Positions 8,013 through 17,907 are shown, counted from the first letter of the stretch. The stretch is 64,000 nucleotides of DNA from Gracilimonas sp046602855 (GCF_046602855.1 NZ_JBKINJ010000001.1:1426001-1490000), one strand, 5' to 3'. Made by a program: numbers and translations. Notes: generated by a model not told the origin, from the sequence alone.

Positions 8013-10469
8013 ATGAATACCATATTCAAACTGCTGCTTTTCTTTTTGATACTGATCATCGGTTTTGCGGGAATTGCCTTTTACTGGACCTTCTACAAAC
8101 CCCTGCCCGATTATGAGGAAACCATCACCCTGAATGGATTGAATGAATCGGTGGATATCCATTGGGATGACTTCGGAGTGCCCCATATCTACGCCGGCAA
8201 CGAGCAGGATCTGTATTACGCACTTGGATATGTTCATGCCCAGGACAGACTATGGCAGATGACGCTCACACAGATCATGGCTGAAGGTCGCTTTGCAGAG
8301 TTTTTCGGAGACGATGAGGAACTGATCGAGCTTGATAAATATCAGCGTACGCTCGGGTTCTGGAAAATTGCTCAACAGTTGGTGGATACTCTTGGTCAGG
8401 ATGAAAGACGGGTATTGAATGCTTATTCAAACGGAGTGAATGCCTTTATCGACAATAATTCGAATAGACTGCCGGTGGAATTTTCATTGGCTGAAATTGA
8501 TCCATTGGAATGGACTCCCGTTCGCTCCCTTGCCGTAAGTCGACTTATGGGATGGGAATTGAATATGGGGTGGTGGAGTGAAGTCACTTATCAATACCTC
8601 AAAGAAAATCTGCCTGCCCGGCAGTTCGATCAGCTTCAGCTACGTTTTCCGGATGAAGCACCAACCTCTCTGGATGATTCAGAATCAATGGGTTATTCCT
8701 CTGCACTTATGCCTTTACTGAAACAGGAAATGTACAAGAGAAGGTTATTGGAAATGGAAGGAACTCACGTCGGCAGTAATGCCTGGGTGGTTGATGGCTC
8801 ACTGACTGAATCCGGGTACCCTTTACTGGCGGGAGATCCGCACCTTGGTCTGGATATGCCCGGAAAGTGGTATGAGGTCCATCTTAATTTAAGTGGACGT
8901 AATGTTTCCGGTGCAACACTGGCAGGAGTTCCTGCTGTTATCATCGGTCAGAACGATCACATGGCCTGGAGCTTTACCAGTATTATGAGTGACGACACCG
9001 ATTTCTACCTGGAACAGCAAGATCCTAAAGATCGGGGTCGCTACGTGGTTGATTCCCTTTCAAATGGGGAGATAGCTTTCGAGTCCTTTGAGCGTGTTCG
9101 GGAGATCATCAAAGTAAAAGACGGGGATGACCGTTCTCTTGAGATCCGATACACACAACACGGCCCTGTTATTTCTGATATATATCCGGTGCCGGAGCTT
9201 ACTGAAGATAAGATCATCTCCATGCGATGGACAGGCTTTGAACTTACCAACGAAATGAAAACACTGTATAATATAAATTGGGCCGAAAATTTTCAGCAGT
9301 TCAAGGATGCACTACCCACGTTTGGCGTTCCGGGTTTAAACTTTATGTATGGTGACACAGAGGGCAATATTGCCATGTACTCGGTGGCTAAACTCCCGAT
9401 CCGCTCCGGTGACCCCATAACACTCCGCCGTGGTTGGGATCCCGATCAAAACTGGCAGGGATTTATTCCATTCGATCAATTGCCACGGGTCATCAACCCT
9501 GAAGATGGGTGGATCGCTAACGCTAACAACAAGCTCACAACGGATAGTTATCCATTTTACATAGCCACATTCTGGGAGCCGCCAAGCCGGATCGAGCGCA
9601 TTGAGCAGACACTCCTGAATAATGATAGTTTCACATATAAAGAATTTGAGTCGCTACAGAATGATTCGTACTCAAACTTTGCGGCCAAACTCACCCCTCT
9701 CATACTTGAGATCCTTCGTGATCAAGAGGCTTACAATTTTGATCTTCCCATTTCCTACCTGGAAAACTGGAATTTTGAATACAGTATGAGTTCCACAGCT
9801 GCTTCAATTTTTGATGTATTCTTTCTCAATTTCACCAAAAATTCCCTCCAGGATGATTTCGGGAATGAAGCTTACGAGAATTTTATCCATCACGAAACGA
9901 TCCCGGTTCGAACTATGACCTCTCTTATCGAAACGGAAAGCTCCCTGTTTGATAATATCAATACGGGTGAGGTAGAAACCAAGGAGGATATCGTAGTCAA
10001 AAGTATGCAGGACGCTGTTCTTTTCCTCAGTGATTCCCTAGGAAGTGAGCCGTACGAGTGGCGCTGGGAGCAACTTCATACCATCACTTTTGAACCGCCC
10101 CTGTTTGCTCAGGCTGCTGATGCACCTGGCGCATCAACGGCCCTGAAGCTGATCGTAAATAATGTATTGAGCAAGGGACCTTACGAGGTTGAAAGTCATG
10201 GTATGAGCGTTAATAATGGTCAGTATCACTGGGATCAACCATTTGAAATGGTTCTGGGACCTTCTATTCGTCGAATATCTGACCTTTCCGATGTGAGCAG
10301 AAGCAAAAGTGTGTTGCCAACCGGTCAGTCCGGCAATCCGCTTTCCAAACACTTCGGCGACCAAACTGACAGGTGGCTGAATGGAGAATACCGGTGGCTG
10401 TATCAGGATTCAACGGCTCTTTTTGATGAAGCTGAAATACAAACCATGCGATTGGTGCCCGGGGAATAA
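8013..10469 (+). CDS. Penicillin acylase family (Ntn-hydrolase) protein
   Basis: This 818-aa S45-family protein is made as a precursor that self-cleaves in front of a nucleophilic Ser; the site is GSNAWVV with Ser at about residue 255. Conserved flanks include GVPHIYAGNEQDLYYALGY near 55, GDPHLGL, and LGPSIRRISD and GQSGNPLSKHF-type segments near the C-terminus. Residues 5-25 form a hydrophobic signal or anchor, so it acts in the periplasm. Family members hydrolyse amides such as N-acyl-homoserine lactones or beta-lactam side chains; the substrate here is unknown. It is monocistronic, preceded by repeat elements and convergent with the thioredoxin-like gene. Confidence 0.93.
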   Translation: MNTIFKLLLFFLILIIGFAGIAFYWTFYKPLPDYEETITLNGLNESVDIHWDDFGVPHIYAGNEQDLYYALGYVHAQDRLWQMTLTQIMAEGRFAEFFGDDEELIELDKYQRTLGFWKIAQQLVDTLGQDERRVLNAYSNGVNAFIDNNSNRLPVEFSLAEIDPLEWTPVRSLAVSRLMGWELNMGWWSEVTYQYLKENLPARQFDQLQLRFPDEAPTSLDDSESMGYSSALMPLLKQEMYKRRLLEMEGTHVGSNAWVVDGSLTESGYPLLAGDPHLGLDMPGKWYEVHLNLSGRNVSGATLAGVPAVIIGQNDHMAWSFTSIMSDDTDFYLEQQDPKDRGRYVVDSLSNGEIAFESFERVREIIKVKDGDDRSLEIRYTQHGPVISDIYPVPELTEDKIISMRWTGFELTNEMKTLYNINWAENFQQFKDALPTFGVPGLNFMYGDTEGNIAMYSVAKLPIRSGDPITLRRGWDPDQNWQGFIPFDQLPRVINPEDGWIANANNKLTTDSYPFYIATFWEPPSRIERIEQTLLNNDSFTYKEFESLQNDSYSNFAAKLTPLILEILRDQEAYNFDLPISYLENWNFEYSMSSTAASIFDVFFLNFTKNSLQDDFGNEAYENFIHHETIPVRTMTSLIETESSLFDNINTGEVETKEDIVVKSMQDAVLFLSDSLGSEPYEWRWEQLHTITFEPPLFAQAADAPGASTALKLIVNNVLSKGPYEVESHGMSVNNGQYHWDQPFEMVLGPSIRRISDLSDVSRSKSVLPTGQSGNPLSKHFGDQTDRWLNGEYRWLYQDSTALFDEAEIQTMRLVPGE

Positions 10470-10509
10470 TGTGTAGTAAGCTTTTCCGGCAGGGCAATTC
10501 GAGCGTTGA

Positions 10510-10977
10510 TCAGCTAGGTCTACTTTGAGACCACAGCTTTAATACGTGACTGTACCCTTCTTTTGATATGAATCCTTTGTAGCTGAACATTTCGTTACCA
10601 CCAGGTGTCAGAAATAGGGTTTTTGGCGGTACTTCAAGGTTATACGACTCAGCAAACTGTGCCTCCGTTATTATATCGCCATTGAATCTAATAGCTTTAT
10701 CAGATTCGATATTGATCCTGACCGGATAGAAATACTTATTTATCGCTTCAATTATTTCCTGTTCTTTAAATACATTCCGATCCATTTTTTTACAATAAAC
10801 GCACCATTCTGCAACCGCAAAGATCAGGATATCTTTTTGTTCTGATTTAGCTTTTTCCTGTGCCATTTCCATGGAATACCACTGAAGTTCATTAGAGAGC
10901 CCCTGAGCGGTAACATCATTTAGCTCTACCAACAGCAGTGTTATTAATAATATAATACCTGTTCTGAATGTGAACAT
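10510..10977 (-). CDS. Periplasmic thioredoxin-like protein
   Basis: This 155-aa protein has an N-terminal signal peptide (hydrophobic to about residue 20, then VTAQG) and a thioredoxin fold with the redox pair in AEWCVYCKKM near residue 60, plus a cis-Pro region EVPPKTLF. It most resembles thioredoxin_7/DUF255-like disulfide reductases. It starts 16 nt after the TonB-receptor stop, so the two form an operon, and it may keep periplasmic or receptor cysteines reduced. The receptor plug itself carries a CGVC motif, which fits that idea but does not prove it. Confidence 0.85.
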   Translation of the reverse strand: MFTFRTGIILLITLLLVELNDVTAQGLSNELQWYSMEMAQEKAKSEQKDILIFAVAEWCVYCKKMDRNVFKEQEIIEAINKYFYPVRINIESDKAIRFNGDIITEAQFAESYNLEVPPKTLFLTPGGNEMFSYKGFISKEGYSHVLKLWSQSRPS

Positions 10978-10993
10978 CTATGCTGATCCTCTC

Positions 10994-13189
10994 TTAATTG
11001 ATTCGGTATCTGACTCCTAAAAGAAATCGCCGCCCCTGAAGTGGCCCATACACGTGATCGGTTGCAAAATCATCACTAAAAGGCCTTTCTGGAGCGATTA
11101 ATGGATCTTCCTGAGTATAATTAAACATGTTTTTTACAGCTCCATAAATATCAAAACCTTGCCTGAACTTCTTGCTTATCTTTATATTCTGCTCTGTGTA
11201 AACCTCAGATACAGAGGGTGCATTAGGATATTTCGGGAGGTTCATTCTGCCAACCACTCTCCCGGTATAATCGATGTAGGTTTCAATTGAATCCCACCCG
11301 TATGACAGCGTGAATACACTATTGAAGTTAGGGGCAAAAGGAAGATCTCTCCGTATTCCGGTACTGTTCTTGAATACATCCTGAAATGTTATCCCTGCAG
11401 AATACATCAAAGGACCTGGAAAATTATGTGCTATACTCAAAGAAACTCCACGACTCACAGAGTATCTATCTAAATTGCCGTATCTGATCTCATTTTCAAC
11501 TTCATAAGTTGGTATGATTTGATTTGTGAAATAAGTATAGAATGCATCAACATCCATATTCAGTACTGAAACTCCGATATCCACTATCTGATTCAGGTTT
11601 ACCGCCATATTATAAGATCTTTCCGGTTCCAGATCTTCAGTCACAATAACCTCTCTGGACCCTGACAAAGCTTCATGCTCTTCAGTAAAAAGGTTAACAA
11701 CTCTGAATCCCGTTCCCGCATTAAATCGGAGAGTTGTATGATCAGTTGGCGATAGCTTAAGATTGATGCGTGGGGAATAGATTAACCCATGATCTTCAAA
11801 ATGGTCGACCCGTGCTCCAAGAAGGCCTGTGAAAGTTGGGCTAAAGATCTGTTCATACTGTGCGAATAATCCCGGTATGAATCGCTCATCAACTGACCCA
11901 TTTTCTAACCGCTGTTCATTAAAGGTTTGGTCAAGCTTATCAAATCTTAAAGCAGCCCCTAACAACACATTTTGATCATAACGAAACTGTTTATCCCAAA
12001 TCAGGTTCGCAAAGTAAAACTGCTGATTGGCTTCATAACGATAATCGCCATAGTAACTGTCCTGATCATGATAACTGTAAGAGTAGTCTACCCTAACAAC
12101 TTCATTTACCGGAAGTTCATAAGTGCCGAGCAATTCAAATCTGTTGGTCTCGATCGCCTCCCCGTAAATACTGTCGCTTCCTTTCAAAGATTCATTAAAT
12201 TCAGAAGTACCTCCTACTCTGTTTTCGTAGTTGTACTTCCAGGCCACATTCATTTTTCTTCCATTTGGCCTGTCAAAACTCCATTTATTAAATAAGGAGA
12301 TACGATCTCTTTTGGTGGCATCTGCAAAGTTATCTCCATTCTGATCAAGGAATTTATCGAAGTAGAAGCCATTCCCACTGAATAATGTTGAAAATCCTTC
12401 TGTATCCGGTGAGTAGGCAAGGTCTATGTTATTTTCCCGGTGACTGGTAGTATACGCTTCCAGATTTAACTTGGACGTTGTTTCAGGATCTTTGGTGCGA
12501 ATATTGATAACTCCTCCCATTGCTTCTGAACCATACAGGGTTGAATTAGGGCCTTTTATAATCTCCACACTTTCTATGACACTCGTATTGATCCCATTCA
12601 ACCCATATACTGAAGCAAGTGATCCCATGATCGGCATTCCATCTATAAGAACTGCTGTATAAGCGCCATTCATCCCATTTATTCGAATGTTACTGGTACT
12701 GCATACGCCACAATCTACCTGATTGAATAGGCCATTAATGTAACTGACCGATTCCATGAGATTATTACCAGGGTTCTTACGCAAATATCGATTCGAAACC
12801 ACGTTTACTTTCACCGGTGAGTCACTGACAAACGTCTCCCTCATTGTACCCGTTACCACCACTTGATCCATCTCGACCAGTCTTTCCCTCAATTCAATAT
12901 TAAGTTCAAGAGCTTGCCCTGCTTCTAACTGTATCTGTTTTTTAAATGACTTATGACTAATTCCCGAGGCTTGCAACTCATATTTACCGGGTGTAATACC
13001 CTCAATCAAATAATAACCTGAACTATCTGAGCTTGTGCCTTTGCCGATATCAACAAATCCAATACTTATCCCTGCCATAGGGTCACCGTTCGAAGTAATA
13101 TAACCGGAGACTCTAGCATTTTTTTGCGCTTGCAGGCTGCTATTGAAATAAAGTAGTAAGCTTATAGTAATAGAAAAGTATTTAATTAT
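10994..13189 (-). CDS. TonB-dependent outer-membrane receptor with carboxypeptidase-like N-terminal domain
   Basis: The first ATG in frame (13,078) lies inside the CarboxypepD_reg-like domain. In-frame codons continue upstream to a stop at 13,193 and encode a good signal peptide (IKYFSITISLLLYF...LQAQ) followed by ARVSGYI, so the true start is most likely ATA at 13,189 or ATT at 13,186. The order is signal peptide, beta-sandwich, plug (VVVTGTMRET, CGVCSTSNIRINGM, IIKGPNSTLYGSEAMGG) and a 22-strand-type barrel ending in a strand closing with YRIN. It imports a ligand, probably a metal complex, using TonB energy. It is co-transcribed with the thioredoxin-like gene. A palindrome just upstream suggests metal-dependent repression. 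Confidence 0.9.
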   Translation of the reverse strand: MIKYFSITISLLLYFNSSLQAQKNARVSGYITSNGDPMAGISIGFVDIGKGTSSDSSGYYLIEGITPGKYELQASGISHKSFKKQIQLEAGQALELNIELRERLVEMDQVVVTGTMRETFVSDSPVKVNVVSNRYLRKNPGNNLMESVSYINGLFNQVDCGVCSTSNIRINGMNGAYTAVLIDGMPIMGSLASVYGLNGINTSVIESVEIIKGPNSTLYGSEAMGGVINIRTKDPETTSKLNLEAYTTSHRENNIDLAYSPDTEGFSTLFSGNGFYFDKFLDQNGDNFADATKRDRISLFNKWSFDRPNGRKMNVAWKYNYENRVGGTSEFNESLKGSDSIYGEAIETNRFELLGTYELPVNEVVRVDYSYSYHDQDSYYGDYRYEANQQFYFANLIWDKQFRYDQNVLLGAALRFDKLDQTFNEQRLENGSVDERFIPGLFAQYEQIFSPTFTGLLGARVDHFEDHGLIYSPRINLKLSPTDHTTLRFNAGTGFRVVNLFTEEHEALSGSREVIVTEDLEPERSYNMAVNLNQIVDIGVSVLNMDVDAFYTYFTNQIIPTYEVENEIRYGNLDRYSVSRGVSLSIAHNFPGPLMYSAGITFQDVFKNSTGIRRDLPFAPNFNSVFTLSYGWDSIETYIDYTGRVVGRMNLPKYPNAPSVSEVYTEQNIKISKKFRQGFDIYGAVKNMFNYTQEDPLIAPERPFSDDFATDHVYGPLQGRRFLLGVRYRIN

Positions 13190-13196
13190 AACTTAT

Positions 13197-13216
13197 TTTT
13201 TAGTTAAGACTAAAAA
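13197..13216. promoter_or_regulatory. Perfect palindrome, putative DtxR/MntR-like operator
   Basis: Eight-base arms TTTTTAGT and ACTAAAAA flank a TAAG centre, 8 nt upstream of the likely TonB-receptor start. A related half, TAAGTCTAA, follows at about 13,222. The pattern resembles iron/manganese repressor boxes of the DtxR/MntR type; the regulator is not identified. Confidence 0.45.
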
Positions 13217-13483
13217 TATAATAAGTCTAATGTACTTTCAATGGATCAGGTAGTATCATTTCTAACCTGATGACCCCTAAAACCAAATATTGGCAGGAAA
13301 TTTTAAATACACGGGTTAAATTGAGAGGAGTTTAAAGATTTTTGTTCATCCTGATCTTTAAAACAGGCAGCTACCATTTAATTTTATGCTGAAATATTCG
13401 GATTGGGAATACAACAAAACATTTACAAACACGTACAGCCTGTGCTGTTATATTTGGCAAAAATGATCCTTAATCAATCTCGT

Positions 13484-16315
13484 ATGAAATCACGCATTTT
13501 CTCAATCCTTTCTTCTATTCTCCTCCTAGCTTTTGTAAGCACTTCCTGCTCTCAGCAAGAACAAACTGAGTTCTCAGTCGATTATGAGAAATTCACGCTA
13601 GATAATGGACTCGAGGTTATTTTCCATAAAGATAATTCTGATCCCGTTACCGCTGTGGCTTTGACTTTCCATGTAGGTTCTGCCCGAGAAATTGAGGGAA
13701 GAACCGGTTTTGCCCATTTATTTGAGCACCTGTTATTTCTTGAGTCAGAAAACCTCGGGAAAGGCGGACTTGATGAAATGAGTTCACGCATTGGGGGTTC
13801 AGGAGCCAACGGTTCTACGAGCCGTGATCGTACCAATTACTTCCAAACGGTTCCGAAGGATGCCCTGGAGAAAATGATATGGGCTGAAGCCGATAAGCTC
13901 GGTTATTTTATCAACACGGTTACTGAAGATGTGCTGGCCAAGGAGAAGCAGGTCGTAAAGAATGAAAAACGTCAGGGTGTTGACAATCAGCCTTACGGGC
14001 ATGCCAGTTATGTGATCGGTAAAAATCTATACTCTGAAGATCACCCCTACAGCTGGCAGGTGATCGGCTCCCTGGAGGATCTGCAAAATGCTACTCTTCA
14101 GGATGTAAAGGATTTCTATAATCGCTGGTATGTGCCAAACAATGCTACACTGGTCATTGCCGGTGATTTTGATTCTGAGCAAGCTAAAGAATGGGTTCAA
14201 AAATATTTTGATGAGATCCCTCGCGGTGAGGAAATTGAACCACTTGCCGACCGTCCTGCTTCCCTGGATGAAACTAAAAAACTGTATTACGAGGATAATT
14301 TTGCCCGCCTGCCCGAGCTAAGGATGGTGTGGCCTGGAGTGGATCTGTATCATGAAGATGCCTATGCCCTTGATATCCTCACTCAGCTTCTTTCTGACGG
14401 AAAAAAAGCTCCGCTTTATCAGGTATTGGTAGAGGAAGAAGAACTCACCTCAAATGTGTTTATGCGAAATGGTAATTCAGAAATAGCCGGAGAAATATCG
14501 CTGATAACCCGAGCTTATCCTGGCACCGATCTCAATGAAGTTGAATCTGCTGTATATGATGCCTTCACTCGATTTGAAGAAGAAGGTTTTTCTGACGATG
14601 ACCTGAATCGCATCAAGGCCGGCATAGAGACAAATTTTTATAACGGACTCTCAAGCGTTCTCGGAAAAGCATTTCAACTGGCGCAGTACAATATCTTTGC
14701 GGATGATCCTGGCTACATCAACGAAGACATTCAGAAAACCCTTGCTGTGACCAAGGAAGATGTAATGAGAGTATACGAGCAGTACATAATGTATAAACCC
14801 TTTGTTGCCACAAGTTTTGTGCCTCAGGGACAAACCGATCTTATTTTAGACAACTCTGTTCAGGCAGAAGTTGAAGAGGAGCAGATTGTGGCTGCGGGTC
14901 GGGGTGAGGAGTTTGAAATTCCTGAAGAAACAGATTACGAACGTACTCCCTCTAGCTTTGACCGTTCTGTTGAACCCCCTTTCGGTGAGACCCCGACCCC
15001 GGCTATTCCTGAAGTTTGGGAAACTGAACTTGCCAACGGATTGAATATCTATGGAATTGAAACAAATGAGTTGCCTCTTGTTGAATTTGAGATCACTTTA
15101 GACGGAGGATTAATGCTTGAAGATCCGGAAAAAGTGGGCGTTTCTAATCTCATGGCAACCCTGATGACCAAGGGTACGGCTAACAAAACACCGGAAGAAC
15201 TGGAAGAAGCCATCGACCTGTTAGGTGCCAGTATCAATGTATATGCCGGCCAACAATCTTTGACTATCCGCGGTAACTCTCTGGCTAGAAATTATAATGA
15301 AACCATTACACTGGTGGAAGAGATCATGCTGCAACCCCGCTGGGATGCACGAGAATTTGAGTTGGCCAAACAGAGTACCCTAAGTCAGATCGCACAGCAA
15401 AGTGCCAACCCAAACAGCATTGCTTCAAATACCTTCAACAAGCTGCTTTACGGTGAAGAACATATACTTTCCTACAACTCCATTGGAACCACCAACACCG
15501 TTGAGAATATCACACTTGATGATCTGAAAGAGTACTATAATGCCTACTTCTCCCCATCAGTTGCTGATATGCATGTCGTTGGTGCAATAAGCGAAAATGA
15601 TGTAGTTGCTTCTCTTTCCAGCATTGAAGAGAACTGGGATAATAAAGCTGTCGAGATTCCCGAATTCGATCTTCCTGATGCACCCGAATCTTCCACAGTC
15701 TATTTCTACGATGTGCCCGATGCCAAACAGTCCGTTCTGCGTTTCGGTTATCTTGCCATGCCTGAAACCCATCCTGATTTCTACCCTGCTACCATTATGA
15801 ATTACAAACTTGGCGGTGGTGGTTTTGCGTCACGACTGACACAGGAACTTCGTGAAGGTAAAGGTTACACCTATGGTATTCGGTCCGGTTTTTCGGGTTC
15901 TGATATAGCCGGTCCATTTAGTATCTCAAGTGGTGTAAGGACAAACGTTACCTATGAATCTGCAGCTCTTGTTAAGGAGATCCTGGAAGAATACCCAGAG
16001 ACATTTTCTGATGAGGACCTCAAAAACACCAAGAGTTATCTTATAAAAAGCTCTGCCCGTCAGTTTGAAACATCCGGTTCAAAGCTGAATATGTTATCAA
16101 ATATCAGCTCTTACGGCTGGTCGCCTGATTACGTACAGGAAAGACAGGAAACGGTTCAAGCCATTACAAAAGAAGAAATTCAGGAACTCGCAAGAACCTA
16201 TGCAAATCCGAACAAGATGGTCTGGCTGGTAGTCGGTGACGCCAAAACTCAGATGGATCGTCTGGAACAGCTTGGTTTTGGTGAGCCGATCCTTGTGAAT
16301 GAATATTTTGAGTAG
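13484..16315 (+). CDS. M16 family zinc metalloprotease, lipoprotein
   Basis: I place the start at the ATG at 13,484, giving 944 residues, because a lipoprotein signal begins there (hydrophobic run, then STSC with Cys near 22). Upstream in-frame TTG starts would bury it. Two M16 units are present. The first has the inverted zinc motif HLFEH near residue 78 and a distal Glu in KQVVKNE. The second (from about residue 520) lacks the motif, as is normal for the inactive half of pitrilysin/insulinase dimers. GGGGFASRL and GKGYTYGIRSG in the second half are typical substrate-binding elements. It degrades peptides in the periplasm or at the outer membrane. Confidence 0.94.
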   Translation: MKSRIFSILSSILLLAFVSTSCSQQEQTEFSVDYEKFTLDNGLEVIFHKDNSDPVTAVALTFHVGSAREIEGRTGFAHLFEHLLFLESENLGKGGLDEMSSRIGGSGANGSTSRDRTNYFQTVPKDALEKMIWAEADKLGYFINTVTEDVLAKEKQVVKNEKRQGVDNQPYGHASYVIGKNLYSEDHPYSWQVIGSLEDLQNATLQDVKDFYNRWYVPNNATLVIAGDFDSEQAKEWVQKYFDEIPRGEEIEPLADRPASLDETKKLYYEDNFARLPELRMVWPGVDLYHEDAYALDILTQLLSDGKKAPLYQVLVEEEELTSNVFMRNGNSEIAGEISLITRAYPGTDLNEVESAVYDAFTRFEEEGFSDDDLNRIKAGIETNFYNGLSSVLGKAFQLAQYNIFADDPGYINEDIQKTLAVTKEDVMRVYEQYIMYKPFVATSFVPQGQTDLILDNSVQAEVEEEQIVAAGRGEEFEIPEETDYERTPSSFDRSVEPPFGETPTPAIPEVWETELANGLNIYGIETNELPLVEFEITLDGGLMLEDPEKVGVSNLMATLMTKGTANKTPEELEEAIDLLGASINVYAGQQSLTIRGNSLARNYNETITLVEEIMLQPRWDAREFELAKQSTLSQIAQQSANPNSIASNTFNKLLYGEEHILSYNSIGTTNTVENITLDDLKEYYNAYFSPSVADMHVVGAISENDVVASLSSIEENWDNKAVEIPEFDLPDAPESSTVYFYDVPDAKQSVLRFGYLAMPETHPDFYPATIMNYKLGGGGFASRLTQELREGKGYTYGIRSGFSGSDIAGPFSISSGVRTNVTYESAALVKEILEEYPETFSDEDLKNTKSYLIKSSARQFETSGSKLNMLSNISSYGWSPDYVQERQETVQAITKEEIQELARTYANPNKMVWLVVGDAKTQMDRLEQLGFGEPILVNEYFE

Positions 16316-16320
16316 GTTGT

Positions 16321-16437
16321 GGATGTTAGTTGTAGATGTTAGGCGTGAGATATAAGACGTGAGACGTGAGATTAAAGATGATAGATGTGTACCTTATTCT
16401 AATGTCTTTAATCTCATGTCTTATATCTAACATCTAA
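16321..16437. repeat. Long imperfect inverted repeat between convergent genes
   Basis: GAGATATAAGACGTGAGA... on the left pairs with ...TCTCATGTCTTATATCT on the right around a 30-nt centre, with an extra GTGAGAC unit on the left. The composition is GTGAGAT-rich and low-complexity. It may act as a two-way terminator between the M16 and M23 genes. Confidence 0.6.
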
Positions 16438-17240
16438 TATCCGATATAGGACTCACCGGCCTGTAATTCTCCGATCCCCTTTCGAGTTGCAAATTGAACC
16501 GGAATAGAGATAAATCCGCCTCCGTGTTTTGCTTTTTTAACCACAAAGTGAAGATGAGGTCCGGTGGCAAATCCTGTGGCTCCGGAATACCCTATAAGCT
16601 GACCCATTCGCACTCTTTGTCCCGGTTGCACGTTTACACCACGATGTTTTAAATGCGAGTAATCAGCGAAAGTGCCGTCATCATGCATTATTGTGATGAA
16701 ATTTGCGTACTCCATGAATTCTGCGGTTGGACCACCTTTGGTATTTCCTCCTTCCATCATAACCACTTTTCCGTGTCGGGCGGCATATATTGGTGTGCCT
16801 TCGGGCATTGCAAAATCCAGGGCATGAGGTAGTTCGCCCTGATGAGAAAATGCTCCGTTAAAACCCTGGGTAAGCAAGTATTCCTCACCGATCGGGAACG
16901 GGAGTCTATACGCAAAAGAATCATTATGCCGAACGTTGATATCTCCCATATAATACCGGTATCGGGAACTGTAATCCCAACCTGCTGATAGATTAGAATA
17001 TTCAAAATCCATGAGCTTTTGTTCCGTATTAGGTTGAAGCACCTGCACAAGTGGAAGGCCTTTGCTTGGTTTCAGGTTTTCGTACTCCACCATATACTCC
17101 AGGGTAACCGGGTAAAGATTTGAGTTATTAGCGTAGATCTCGATCCCGGTTTCAGTTTCAATTCGGTAAACATTGACTGAACTGTTATCTTGGGTCAATC
17201 CTGAAGTCAACAAGATCAAAAGGAATAAGATCGTTTTCAT
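16434..17240 (-). CDS. M23 family (LytM-type) metallopeptidase, secreted
   Basis: This 268-aa protein has an N-terminal signal peptide (hydrophobic residues 3-15) and a C-terminal M23 domain. The zinc ligands and catalytic residues appear as HALDFAMPEGTP near 138, a His in DYSHLKHRG near 195, and GPHLHFVV near 230. The domain cleaves peptidoglycan cross-bridges or is a regulatory LytM fold; the full ligand set suggests it is active. The N-terminal half is a beta-rich domain of unknown role. It is divergent from the ECF sigma gene with a 59-nt gap, so their promoters face each other. Confidence 0.92.
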   Translation of the reverse strand: MKTILFLLILLTSGLTQDNSSVNVYRIETETGIEIYANNSNLYPVTLEYMVEYENLKPSKGLPLVQVLQPNTEQKLMDFEYSNLSAGWDYSSRYRYYMGDINVRHNDSFAYRLPFPIGEEYLLTQGFNGAFSHQGELPHALDFAMPEGTPIYAARHGKVVMMEGGNTKGGPTAEFMEYANFITIMHDDGTFADYSHLKHRGVNVQPGQRVRMGQLIGYSGATGFATGPHLHFVVKKAKHGGGFISIPVQFATRKGIGELQAGESYIGY

Positions 17241-17299
17241 ACGAGTTTCTTTTTGTAATTCACTTTAATAATATCGGCAAAATAACGACATCATCTTAA

Positions 17300-17899
17300 A
17301 TGGAATTAACCTTAATTCAAATTCTCCTGCTTTTAGGGGCGGCCATCGATCAAGATATTGACGATTCTGAGATTTACCTCAGAATTAAAAACGGAGATCA
17401 AAAAGCTTTTAAGACCTTCTTTGAGAATCATCATGACGAGCTGTTTCGCTACCTGAAACAGAAAGGAGTGGCAAAAGAAGCCGCCGAAGATTTGATTCAG
17501 AAAGCCTTTATCTACATCTGGGAAAACCGGGCTGGTATCGATGAGACAAAATCTTTACGAGCCTATCTGTTTCGTATCGCCTATACCAGAATGCTGAATC
17601 TGTTTCGTGATCATTCTAAATTTGATAAGAATCAGGAGGTACCTGATGTAGCTGAGGCTAATAGTGCAGCGGATGAAGATATCAACCGAAAAGAGCTGAA
17701 TCAGACCATCGAAAATGCGATCTCGGCTATGCCGGATAAAAGGCAGGAAGTTTTCAGGTTATGTTTTCTTCAGGAGTTCACCTATAAAGAAGCGGCTGAA
17801 ACGCTTCAGGTATCTGTTAAGACCATTGAAAATCACATGGGACTGGCACTTAAAGACCTGCGCTCTTCTCTTTCTCAGGTAGCCAAAGATTATTTATAA
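17300..17899 (+). CDS. ECF-type RNA polymerase sigma factor
   Basis: This 199-aa sigma-70-family protein has region 2 at about residues 38-105 (LFRYLKQKG, AEDLIQKAFIYIWENR, LRAYLFRIAYTRMLN) and region 4 at about 140-190 (MPDKRQEVFRLCFLQEFTYKEAA and VKTIENHMGLALKDL). The first 16 residues are oddly hydrophobic for a sigma factor, so the start may be later or the leader may be real. The FecR anti-sigma and a TonB receptor with a signalling N-terminal domain lie downstream, so this is a FecI-type cell-surface signalling system. Two lipoprotein genes sit between sigma and FecR. Confidence 0.93.
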   Translation: MELTLIQILLLLGAAIDQDIDDSEIYLRIKNGDQKAFKTFFENHHDELFRYLKQKGVAKEAAEDLIQKAFIYIWENRAGIDETKSLRAYLFRIAYTRMLNLFRDHSKFDKNQEVPDVAEANSAADEDINRKELNQTIENAISAMPDKRQEVFRLCFLQEFTYKEAAETLQVSVKTIENHMGLALKDLRSSLSQVAKDYL

Positions 17900-17907
17900 T
17901 TTCTTTT

